Under the pieces are notes generated by a model. That model had not been told where the DNA came from. It did not search any database and worked only from the letters and a program-made list of their open reading frames with translations. The position numbers and the translations under genes are program-made. This document shows, one piece after another, positions 6,921-14,300 of a stretch of 14,300 bases of DNA. Numbering within the stretch: position 1 is the first letter of the stretch; each line of letters opens with the position of its first letter. Source of the stretch: Burkholderiaceae bacterium. Lineage in GTDB: Bacteria > Pseudomonadota > Gammaproteobacteria > Burkholderiales > Burkholderiaceae. Where the stretch lies: assembly GCA_017998575.1 (NCBI GenBank), contig JAGOCV010000072.1:1-14300 (forward strand), in the 5' to 3' direction.

Positions 6921-7370
6921 ATGGAAACCCCCTTCCAACTCAACCTGGCCAAGCTCTCGCTCGACGGCCTGCGCGCCCAGCAGGAACAGCAGGCCCAGCT
7001 CGCCCGCGACATCGAAGCCGAGATCGCGCGCCGGCGTGGCGAGGCGCTCACGCAGCTGGTCGACGAGATGTGGTCCAAGGCGCGCGGGCTCGGCTTCTCC
7101 GACCGCGAGGTCATGGCCGCGCTCTCACCCAGGGTGAAGAAAGCGTATGCGCGCGCCGCGGATGCCCCGCTGCCGGCCACCGCGCCGGCGCCGGCTTCTG
7201 CCGACGGCCCGCGCGACAAACCGCAGGTGGGCGAAACCTACGCCAACCCTGCCAATCCCGAGCAGACCTGGACCAAGACCACGCGGCTGGGCGCGCCGGC
7301 GCGCTGGCTGCACGCGCTGGTGATGGCCAGCGACGACAAGACCTACGAGCAGTTCCGCGTCAAGGCATGA
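6921..7370 (+). CDS. H-NS-family-like nucleoid protein with a diverged DNA-binding core
   Basis: A 149-residue basic protein. Residues 7-55 form an amphipathic, probably coiled-coil oligomerisation region (LNLAKLSLDGLRAQQEQQAQ onward), followed by GLGFSDREVMAALSPRVKKAY, a Pro/Ala linker (82-97) and a C-terminal domain starting VGETYANPANPEQTWTKTTR. This order matches H-NS/MvaT-like proteins of Burkholderiales, where the end normally reads Y-x-(N/D)P-...-TW(S/T)GRGRxPxW. Here the TW is kept (116-117) but the GRGR minor-groove loop is replaced by KTTRLGAPARW (119-129), about three residues longer. DNA binding may thus be altered. ATG 6921 fits the family start; upstream in-frame extension to 6840 lacks similarity. 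Its 3' end overlaps the convergent DUF2127 gene by 11 bp. Confidence 0.7.
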   Translation: METPFQLNLAKLSLDGLRAQQEQQAQLARDIEAEIARRRGEALTQLVDEMWSKARGLGFSDREVMAALSPRVKKAYARAADAPLPATAPAPASADGPRDKPQVGETYANPANPEQTWTKTTRLGAPARWLHALVMASDDKTYEQFRVKA

Positions 7371-7830
7371 GGGGCGTGCGGCGGCGCAGCCACAGTGCCC
7401 GCAGCAGCACCGCCACCACCGCCAGATTGGCCGCCAGCAGCGCGGCTGGCCACGGGCCCGGGTGCATGATGAGTTCGCGCAGCTCGAACGGCACGTAGAT
7501 CGCCCCGCTGGCCGCGCCCAGCGCTTCGGCCCAGCGCCGTTGCCACCACAGTCCCCACGCCTCGGCAAAGCGCACACCGGCATAGAGCACGGCGCCCGCC
7601 AGCACCACGCCCACGTGCAGGCCTTCGAGCTGGCCCGCGCGTTGCAGCAGCATCTGCGCGAGGTGGCGCGACGGATCCAGGTGCAGATGCCTCGACAACT
7701 CCTGCGCCATCGACACCAGGTCGTGGTGCAGCAGCGAGGCGAACCCCATGGCCGCCACCAGCGCCAGAGCGCCCTTGGCCGCCTCGAACAGGGCGATGGC
7801 GCGCAGGCCCTGCGACCCCTCGCCGTGCAT
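7360..7830 (-). CDS. DUF2127-family membrane protein
   Basis: A 156-residue integral membrane protein. The start HGEGSQGLRAIALFEAAKGA followed by LALVAAMGFASLLHHDL matches the DUF2127 family's opening (first transmembrane helix, then the conserved LLHxDL). Three further hydrophobic segments follow (around VGVVLAGAVLYAGVRFAEAW, ALGAASGAIYVPFELREL and WPAALLAANLAVVAVLLRAL), giving four helices in total. The function of the family is not established. ATG 7830 shares one base with the eda stop (TGATG), implying translational coupling and a place at the end of the edd-eda transcript. The frame extends upstream into eda but that part is out of register with any known domain. The last 11 bp overlap the convergent H-NS-like gene. 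Confidence 0.8.
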   Translation of the reverse strand: MHGEGSQGLRAIALFEAAKGALALVAAMGFASLLHHDLVSMAQELSRHLHLDPSRHLAQMLLQRAGQLEGLHVGVVLAGAVLYAGVRFAEAWGLWWQRRWAEALGAASGAIYVPFELRELIMHPGPWPAALLAANLAVVAVLLRALWLRRRTPLMP

Positions 7831-8479
7831 CAGGCGCGAACGGGCCGTGGGAAGGCCTTCGCGGCACGCGCCAGCGCCTCGATGCGTGCCCAGTCGCCCT
7901 GCGCCACCGCGTCGGCCGGCGTGAGCCACGAGCCGCCCACGCAGGCCACGTTGGCCAGCGCCAGCAACTCGGGCGCGTTGGTCTCGCTCACACCGCCCGT
8001 GGGGCAGAAGCGCACATCACCGAACGGCCCTTGCCAGGCCTTGAGCATGGCCATGCCGCCCGCCTGCATGGCGGGAAAGAACTTGAGCTCGGTGTAGCCA
8101 TCTTCCTGCGCCGCCATGATCTCGCTGCCGGTGGCCACGCCGGGCAGCAGGGGCAGGCCGAGGTCGTGGCAGGCGCGACCCACGCCATGCGTGTAGCCAG
8201 GGCTCACGGCAAAGCGCGCTCCTGCGAGCTGCGCGGCCTGCGCATCCGCCGCGCTGCGCACCGTGCCGGCACCAACCACCGCTTCGGGCACATCACGCGC
8301 GATGGCTTCGATGCAATCCAGCGCCACCGGCGTGCGCAGCGTCACTTCGAGCATGCGGATGCCACCCGCCAGCAGCGCGCGGGCCAGCGGCGCCGCGTGG
8401 GCCACCTCGTGCAGCACGATCACCGGGATCACCGGCGCGTCCTGCATCACATCGATCGGCGTCAGCGGACCGGACGGAT

Positions 8480-8489
<10 letters not shown>
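7830..8489 (-). CDS. eda: 2-dehydro-3-deoxy-phosphogluconate (KDPG) aldolase
   Basis: Cleaves KDPG into pyruvate and glyceraldehyde-3-phosphate, the last step of the Entner-Doudoroff pathway. The 219-residue class I aldolase shows the Schiff-base Lys136 in ELKFFPA, the catalytic Glu48 in LEVTLRTP with Arg52, and Thr76 in VGAGTV, each offset by three residues from the E. coli enzyme. [10 protein letters not shown] and [10 protein letters not shown] (phosphate binding) are also present. Two ATGs are possible, 8495 and 8489; 8489 was chosen because AAGGAG (minus strand of 8497-8502) is 7 nt from it but only 1 nt from the other. It overlaps the 3' end of edd by 10 bp and the DUF2127 start by 1 bp, so the three genes form an operon. 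Confidence 0.96.
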
Positions 8490-10306
<1,817 letters not shown>

Positions 10307-10461
10307 CGCGGAAGGTCTCATGTAAGGCGGCTGGCCACAGGGAGCCTGCGGGCCGGCGCGAGTCCACCATCGTAGTGCCGAACCCGGGCCCGAGCCGGCC
10401 GGCCGGTTACGAAACGGTTCCGGCTTTGAGGCGCGCTGGCGTCGCGCTAGAGTGACGGGCG
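10307..10461. promoter_or_regulatory. Divergent control region between edd and chaC-like gene
   Basis: A 155-bp gap that must contain both promoters. Rightward, TTGAGG (10426-10431, 4 of 6), a 16-nt spacer and TAGAGT (10448-10453, 4 of 6) form a candidate promoter whose -10 ends 8 nt before the chaC-like ATG. Leftward, a TACGAT-like -10 lies near 10366-10371. CGAAACGGTTCCG at 10410-10422 is a 10-of-12 palindrome resembling LacI-family/Cra operators (TGAAACGATTCA type). These are by-eye matches only. Confidence 0.4.
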
Positions 10462-11052
10462 ATGCGCCCACCTGCCCTGCAACCCATCCGCGACGGCGCC
10501 GCCATGCTCGAACGCACGCTGGCCGAATGGGGCGGCCAGGGCGACCTGTGGCTGTTCGGCTATGCCTCGCTGATCTGGCGCCCCGAGTTCGACTACGCCG
10601 AGCGGCGTGCCGCCCGTGTGCTGGGCTGGCACCGCGCGCTCAGGATGTGGAGCCGCGTCAACCGCGGCACGCCGGAGAATCCCGGCCTGGTGTTCGGCCT
10701 GCTGCCGGGCGGCAGTTGCCGCGGCGTGGTGTTCCGCATCCCTTCGGCCGACGTGCCCGCCACGCTGGCGCGGCTGTGGCTGCGCGAAATGCCCAACGCC
10801 GTGTACGACCCGCGGTGGCTGCCATGCCGCACGCCGCAGGGCACGGTGCGCACGCTGGCCTTCACCCTTGCCCGCACCAGCCCCAACCACACGGGCGTGC
10901 TGCCCGACGACGAGTACCGCCGCATCTTCGCGCAGGCCCGCGGCCGCTACGGCACCACGCTCGACTACGCGCAGGCCACGCTCGACGAGCTGCGCCGCCA
11001 CGGCATCGAGGACCGCGCGCTGGCGCGGCTGCTGCGTCTGGTTGCGCGCTGA
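10462..11052 (+). CDS. ChaC-like gamma-glutamylcyclotransferase
   Basis: A 196-residue cytoplasmic enzyme of the ChaC type, which splits glutathione into 5-oxoproline and Cys-Gly. The substrate-binding loop [13 protein letters not shown] is at residues 29-41; the family usual form is FGYGSLIW, so Gly is Ala at residue 35. WHRALRMWS and [18 protein letters not shown] follow as in ChaC. The catalytic acid is probably Glu109 in LWLREM (107-110 plus W106), followed by VYDPRWLPC, also a family pattern. The ATG has no Shine-Dalgarno; a -10-like TAGAGT ends 8 nt upstream, suggesting leaderless expression. Together with gloA in this window it belongs to glutathione metabolism, but they are separate units. 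Confidence 0.88.
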   Translation: MRPPALQPIRDGAAMLERTLAEWGGQGDLWLFGYASLIWRPEFDYAERRAARVLGWHRALRMWSRVNRGTPENPGLVFGLLPGGSCRGVVFRIPSADVPATLARLWLREMPNAVYDPRWLPCRTPQGTVRTLAFTLARTSPNHTGVLPDDEYRRIFAQARGRYGTTLDYAQATLDELRRHGIEDRALARLLRLVAR

Positions 11053-11127
11053 AGGAACTCCGCAGCCGGCGCGCCTGGCGATGCATTTGTCAGGATTGGT
11101 CACACATCCGCGCCCGTGGCGCGGGGA

Positions 11128-11691
11128 TCATCCCGGCGGGCCCGCCAGATGACGCTCCGCCGCCCGCAGATCGGCCACGGTGTCCACGTCGATGCGCACG
11201 CCGGCATCGCTCACCGCCAGCATCACGCAGCGGCCATCCTTCATGGCCTGCTGCAGGACGCTTGCCGCCCCTTGCGCTCCGGTGAGCGCCAGCAGCGCGT
11301 CGCGCACGCGCGCCGAGAACGCCACCGGATGCCCGCGCCCGCCATCGAACGTGGGTATCACCGCATCGGCGGCCGGGTGCGAGATCAGGGCCGTGGCCAC
11401 GTCGCGCAGCGTTTCGGGCTGCACCAGCGGCAGGTCGCCCGGCAGGATGAGCCAGCCGTGGCCGTGCTGCGTGGCGCGCACGGCGGCGGCGATCGAATCG
11501 CCCATGCCCGGGTGTCCGGCATCTTCGACGTGCCAGGGCAGGCCGCTGGCGCGCGCTGCGGCCAGCGTGCGCTCCAGCACCGGCACGCCGGCCAGCGGCG
11601 CGGCCAGCTTGGAGCCCTGGCCGCCGGAAGCGACGAAGCGCTCGCCACGGCCCGAGGCCAGCACAATGAGGGTAGGCAGCAGCACGGACAT
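11128..11691 (-). CDS. MocA/MobA-like nucleotidyltransferase
   Basis: A 187-residue Rossmann-like NTP transferase. The nucleotide-binding N-terminus reads [20 protein letters not shown] with Lys28, a variant of LAAGxGxRxGxx[11 protein letters not shown] (62-71), LPGDLPLV (83-90, with metal-binding Asp86) and RGHPVAFS (119-126) match the MocA/MobA molybdopterin cytidylyl/guanylyltransferase group, and [11 protein letters not shown] near the C-terminus is the usual DxDTxxDL. Such proteins attach CMP or GMP to the molybdenum cofactor, often for xanthine-dehydrogenase-type enzymes, but no XdhC, CoxL or other molybdoenzyme gene is nearby, so the precise nucleotide and acceptor are open. ATG 11691 was chosen at the start of the fold; 25 upstream in-frame residues have no family match. 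A -10-like CATACT ends 7 nt before the start. Confidence 0.83.
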   Translation of the reverse strand: MSVLLPTLIVLASGRGERFVASGGQGSKLAAPLAGVPVLERTLAAARASGLPWHVEDAGHPGMGDSIAAAVRATQHGHGWLILPGDLPLVQPETLRDVATALISHPAADAVIPTFDGGRGHPVAFSARVRDALLALTGAQGAASVLQQAMKDGRCVMLAVSDAGVRIDVDTVADLRAAERHLAGPPG

Positions 11692-11798
11692 GCGGGCCAG
11701 TATGCAACGCCCGGCCGCCCTCTGCAGCCGCCCCTCGCGGCCACCCGTGCGATCGCGCCGATTCAACCTTCGTCAGGAGACCGGGCGCCGGACAGCGC

Positions 11799-11804
11799 GA
11801 CAAT
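11799..11804 (+). promoter_or_regulatory. -10-like element immediately before pdxH
   Basis: GACAAT (4 of 6 to TATAAT) ends 7 nt before ATG. The 15 bases from here into the start codon differ from those at gloA by a single base. No convincing -35 was found. Confidence 0.35.
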
Positions 11805-11811
11805 CGGCGCC

Positions 11812-12468
11812 ATGAGCACGACCGACCACGACATCGCCAGCCTGCGCAAGAGCTACGAGCGCGCCGAACTCGACGAATCGGCCTCGCGGGCCGACCCGCT
11901 CGCGCAGTTCGACCAGTGGCTGCAGGAGGCCATCGCCGCGCGCGTGCCCGAGCCCAACGCCATGACGCTGGCCACCGTGAGCGGCGACCTCCGGCCCAGC
12001 ACGCGCATCGTGCTGGTCAAGGGCTACGACGAGCGCGGCATCGTCTGGTACACCAACTACGACAGCCGCAAGGGTCGCGAGATCGCAGGCAACCCGTTCG
12101 CGGCGCTGCAGTTCCACTGGGTGGAGCTCGAACGCGTGGTGCGCATCGAGGGCACGGTGGAGAAGGTGTCTGCGGCCGAGAGCGACGCCTACTTCGCCAG
12201 CCGCCCGCTCGATTCGCGCATCGGCGCCTGGGCCAGCCCGCAAAGCGAGGTGATCCCCAGCCGCGCCGTGCTGGTGGCCAATGCGGCGAAGTACGGCGCG
12301 CAGTTCCTGCTCAACCCGCCGCGTCCGCCGCACTGGGGTGGCTATCGCCTGGTGCCGGCCGAATGGCAGTTCTGGCAGGGCCGCAAGAGCCGCCTGCACG
12401 ACCGGCTGCGGTACCGCCGCGACGAAGCCGCCGGCGGCAGCTGGCTGCGCGAGCGGCTGGCGCCCTGA
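11812..12468 (+). CDS. pdxH: Pyridoxine/pyridoxamine 5'-phosphate oxidase
   Basis: FMN-dependent oxidase that makes pyridoxal 5'-phosphate from PNP or PMP, the last step of vitamin B6 synthesis and salvage. It has 218 residues, the standard length. The FMN and substrate motifs are present: [73 protein letters not shown], and the C-terminal [17 protein letters not shown] and WLRERLAP, where the RLxP tail closes the active site. ATG 11812 gives the family start; the open frame reaches 11116 but crosses the opposite-strand nucleotidyltransferase. ACAATCGGCGCC precedes the ATG with no Shine-Dalgarno, as before gloA. A single-gene unit between two minus-strand genes. Confidence 0.97.
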   Translation: MSTTDHDIASLRKSYERAELDESASRADPLAQFDQWLQEAIAARVPEPNAMTLATVSGDLRPSTRIVLVKGYDERGIVWYTNYDSRKGREIAGNPFAALQFHWVELERVVRIEGTVEKVSAAESDAYFASRPLDSRIGAWASPQSEVIPSRAVLVANAAKYGAQFLLNPPRPPHWGGYRLVPAEWQFWQGRKSRLHDRLRYRRDEAAGGSWLRERLAP

Positions 12469-12481
12469 AGACGGGCGCCCG

Positions 12482-13375
12482 CTACAGCAAGGCCGGGTGC
12501 GCGCCCGGCAACGCACGCGCATTGGCCACCACGCATTCGCGCAGCACGCCAGCCAGGCCCGCACGCTCGGGCGAGCGATGGAAGACCATGCCGATCTCGC
12601 GGTGGAAGGTGGCATCGCCCAGCGGCACGATGCGCACGTTGGCTGGCGCGAAGTCGGGCCGCGTCACGGGCACCAGCGCCGCGCCCAGGCCGCTCGACAC
12701 CATCTTCACCATCGCGTCCACGTCTTCCATGTCGATGGAGGTCGTGATCTCCAGCCCCTGCCGCTTGAGGAACTGCTCGACCACGCGCCCGCCGAACGAT
12801 GCACGGTCATAGCCGATCACCGGCAGGCGCGTCATCAATTCGCGCCAGTCGTTTCCGGCCTCGTGGGCAGGTACGGCCAGCACGAAGGGCTCGAGCATCA
12901 GCGGCTGCCAGACAAGCTCGCTGGGTAGCGAGAACGGCGAGAGCACCATCAGCGCAGCATCCAGGTCACCGCTGTCCACCTGTCCCATGAGAAACAGCGA
13001 CGAGCCCTGCGCCAGCCGCAGCGCGATCTGCGGATGCCGCTCGCGCAGCAACCGCAACGCCCCCGGCAGCACGCCCAGTTGCGCCGTCTGCACCGATCCG
13101 ACGCGCAACACGCCACGCAACTCCCGGCTGGTCACGCGCTCGCCCATCTCGCCAAACAGCTCGACGATCTGACGCGCCAGACCCACGGCGTCCTGTCCCG
13201 CTTCGTTGAGCAGGGCCGAGCGGCCGGTGCGGTTGAACAAGGGGGCGCCGAGCGCTTCTTCCAGTCGCGCGATCTGCGCGCTGACCGCCGACTGCGTGAG
13301 CCCGATACGCGCGCCGGCTGCCGCGAACGTGCCGTAGCGCACCACCGCCAGAAAGGTGCGGAGCTCCCTGATCAA
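12482..13375 (-). CDS. LysR-family transcriptional regulator (divergent from a Bug receptor)
   Basis: A 297-residue LysR protein when started at TTG 13375. The helix-turn-helix is IRELRTFLAVVRYGTFAAAG, ARIGLTQSAVSAQIARLEEA, LGAPLFNRTGRSALLNEAGQ; the effector domain follows (LRVGSVQTAQLGVLPGALRL to GLGAALVPVTRPDF). The open frame continues to ATG 13513 through AT-rich DNA that looks like control region; GTG 13405 is another possible start. TTG 13375 gives the family-typical N-terminus and has a GGGGG run about 7-11 nt upstream. An out-of-frame ATG at 13380 opens only a two-codon ORF whose stop overlaps the TTG. The gene is divergent from a Bug receptor gene, the classical arrangement in which LysR activates the receptor gene and controls itself. 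Identity of the effector is unknown. Confidence 0.88.
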   Translation of the reverse strand: MIRELRTFLAVVRYGTFAAAGARIGLTQSAVSAQIARLEEALGAPLFNRTGRSALLNEAGQDAVGLARQIVELFGEMGERVTSRELRGVLRVGSVQTAQLGVLPGALRLLRERHPQIALRLAQGSSLFLMGQVDSGDLDAALMVLSPFSLPSELVWQPLMLEPFVLAVPAHEAGNDWRELMTRLPVIGYDRASFGGRVVEQFLKRQGLEITTSIDMEDVDAMVKMVSSGLGAALVPVTRPDFAPANVRIVPLGDATFHREIGMVFHRSPERAGLAGVLRECVVANARALPGAHPALL

Positions 13376-13685
13376 CGCATGCCCCCGCTTCGTGCGGCGG
13401 CGCACCGTTTGCGCCCACCCGATTGATCGATTTTGTTTGACCTCATAACGCAAATATAGCGTTTTCAATTCTATTTCGTTGTTATTAGCATTCCTTTCAC
13501 GATGCATCTGCAACTTGATCCATCGTTGGCACGCATCTTCTTCGTTGAAATTGCGTTTATCTTGTCGTTTTCAATCGATAAATAACGTCAATTTTCAATA
13601 ACTTCATGGCACAGGTCTTGCAACCGACGAACGGACCGCACTGAAAGCGGCACCCGCTTCCCCGTTCAACCCCCGAGATCTGTCC
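13376..13685. promoter_or_regulatory. AT-rich divergent control region between LysR and Bug receptor
   Basis: A 310-bp stretch with no credible gene, markedly richer in A and T (about 13420-13610) than the coding DNA around it. It contains a perfect inverted repeat AACGC-AAATATA-GCGTT (13447-13463), shaped like a LysR box (17 bp, AT-rich centre). CGTTTTCAAT occurs twice as a direct repeat (13460-13469 and 13566-13575), the first overlapping the right arm of the palindrome, with a weaker third copy ATTTTCAATA near 13591-13600. Promoters for both genes are expected here but I could not fix a clear -35/-10 pair. The part nearest the Bug gene (13610-13685) is GC-normal leader. Confidence 0.5.
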
Positions 13686-14300
13686 ATGACACCTGACCAT
13701 CCTTTCTCCGGCTCGCGCCGCCTGAGCCTCTGGCGTATCGCCGCAGGCCTGCTCGCGGCCATCGCCCTGCAGGCACATGCCGCCTTTCCCGAGCGCCCCA
13801 TCACCATCGTGGTGCCCTTCTCCGCTGGCGGCGGCACTGACCTGACCGCCCGTCTGCTGGCCCGCTCCATGGAAAAGCATGGCGGCCAGAGTGTGGTGGT
13901 GGTCAACCGCACCGGCGCCGGCGGTGAAATCGGCATGGCCTCGGTGGCCGCAGCGCCGGCCGACGGCTACACGCTGTCGATCATCAACACGCCCAACACC
14001 CTCACGATTCCAATCGAGCGCGCGGCCAAGTTCAGGCTGGAGAGCTTCGATCTGCTGGCCAATGTCGTGGACGACCCGGCCACCCTGTCGGTCAATGGCG
14101 CCAGCGGCATCCGCACGGTGCAGGACCTCGTCGCCGCCGCGAAGAAGTCGCCCGACACGCTGACCTACGGCACGGCCGGCATCGGCTCGGCGGGTCACAT
14201 CTCCATGCTGCTGCTGGAGAAGGCCGCCGGCATCAAGCTGCGCCACGTGCCGTTCAAGGGAACGTCCGACGTCGCCACCGCGCTGCTGGGCAACCACATC
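13686..14300 (+). CDS. Bug/TctC-family periplasmic solute-binding receptor, N-terminal 205 residues (cut by window edge)
   Basis: A second orphan Bug receptor, open to the right edge; the family has about 320-330 residues, so some 60 percent is seen. Signal peptide of about 32 residues (RRLSLWRIAAGLLAAIALQA, cleavage after HA), then the standard mature start AFPERPITIVVPFSAGGGTD. Further hallmarks are VVVVNRTGAGGEIGMASV, ADGYTL, and TYGTAGIGSAGHISMLLLEK followed by HVPFKGTSDVATALLG, the domain-2 ligand region. It differs clearly from the receptor at 5717-6724 (VVVENRPGAGTLIGM, ATWGPGSIPAIYQAWI), so the two are not a recent duplication. It is divergent from LysR and probably activated by it. 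Downstream partners lie outside the window. Confidence 0.92.
   Translation, partial: MTPDHPFSGSRRLSLWRIAAGLLAAIALQAHAAFPERPITIVVPFSAGGGTDLTARLLARSMEKHGGQSVVVVNRTGAGGEIGMASVAAAPADGYTLSIINTPNTLTIPIERAAKFRLESFDLLANVVDDPATLSVNGASGIRTVQDLVAAAKKSPDTLTYGTAGIGSAGHISMLLLEKAAGIKLRHVPFKGTSDVATALLGNHI

Noticed and set aside
6725..7219. N-terminal extension of the Bug receptor frame up to 7219
   Set aside because: It would run antisense through the H-NS-like gene and bury the signal peptide in mid-protein.
10395..10406. CCGGCCGGCCGG palindrome upstream of edd
   Set aside because: Simple GC-rich repeat unit, self-complementary by composition; no link to a binding site.
11108..11124. Perfect hairpin CCGCGCC-CGT-GGCGCGG between chaC and the nucleotidyltransferase as a terminator
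   Set aside because: The stem is strong but neither strand has a T run after it, so an intrinsic terminator cannot be claimed; it also lies just past a convergent gene end in GC-rich DNA.

Overview
The window is GC-rich bacterial chromosome (AT-rich only in a few promoter regions) with densely packed, often overlapping genes. Two periplasmic Bug-type (TctC) solute receptors, LysR regulators beside both of them, an Entner-Doudoroff edd-eda pair and PdxH/GloA of proteobacterial type point to a betaproteobacterium of the order Burkholderiales, most likely Comamonadaceae. That placement is by protein character only; no rRNA or other marker is present.

Layout, left to right. (1) 1-1114, minus: N-terminal half of a TonB-dependent hemoglobin/transferrin-type receptor running off the left edge, with a Fur-box-like palindrome upstream. 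(2) 1245-2955, minus: a MarR regulator overlapping an MFS transporter by 8 bp. Divergent from them at 3015-3578 is a PaaI-type hotdog thioesterase. The short gap holds two opposed promoters whose -10 elements coincide under an inverted repeat. (3) 3642-4055, plus: glyoxalase I (gloA), whose 3' end overlaps that of a convergent LysR gene. (4) 4012-6724, minus: a compact Bug receptor - class II aldolase - LysR operon. (5) 6921-7370, plus: a small H-NS-like protein with a diverged DNA-binding core. (6) 7360-10306, minus: edd, eda and a DUF2127 membrane protein, each overlapping the next. (7) 10462-11052, plus: ChaC-like gamma-glutamylcyclotransferase. (8) 11128-11691, minus: MocA/MobA-like nucleotidyltransferase. 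(9) 11812-12468, plus: pdxH. (10) 12482-13375, minus: a second LysR, divergent across an AT-rich 310-bp control region from a second Bug receptor (13686 onward) cut by the right edge.

Functionally this is catabolic and housekeeping DNA: heme/iron acquisition, a MarR-controlled efflux and thioesterase module, methylglyoxal and glutathione turnover (gloA, chaC), carboxylate sensing or uptake linked to an aldolase, sugar-acid breakdown through 2-keto-3-deoxy-6-phosphogluconate, and PLP synthesis. I saw no IS element, integrase, CRISPR array, tRNA, rRNA or phage gene. I did not find a convincing undescribed multi-gene system. The most useful leads are regulatory: the face-to-face marR/thioesterase operator, a recurrent -10-like element 7-8 nt before start codons that suggests leaderless mRNAs, a Cra/LacI-like half-palindrome between edd and chaC, the coupling of DUF2127 to eda, and the altered H-NS C-terminus.
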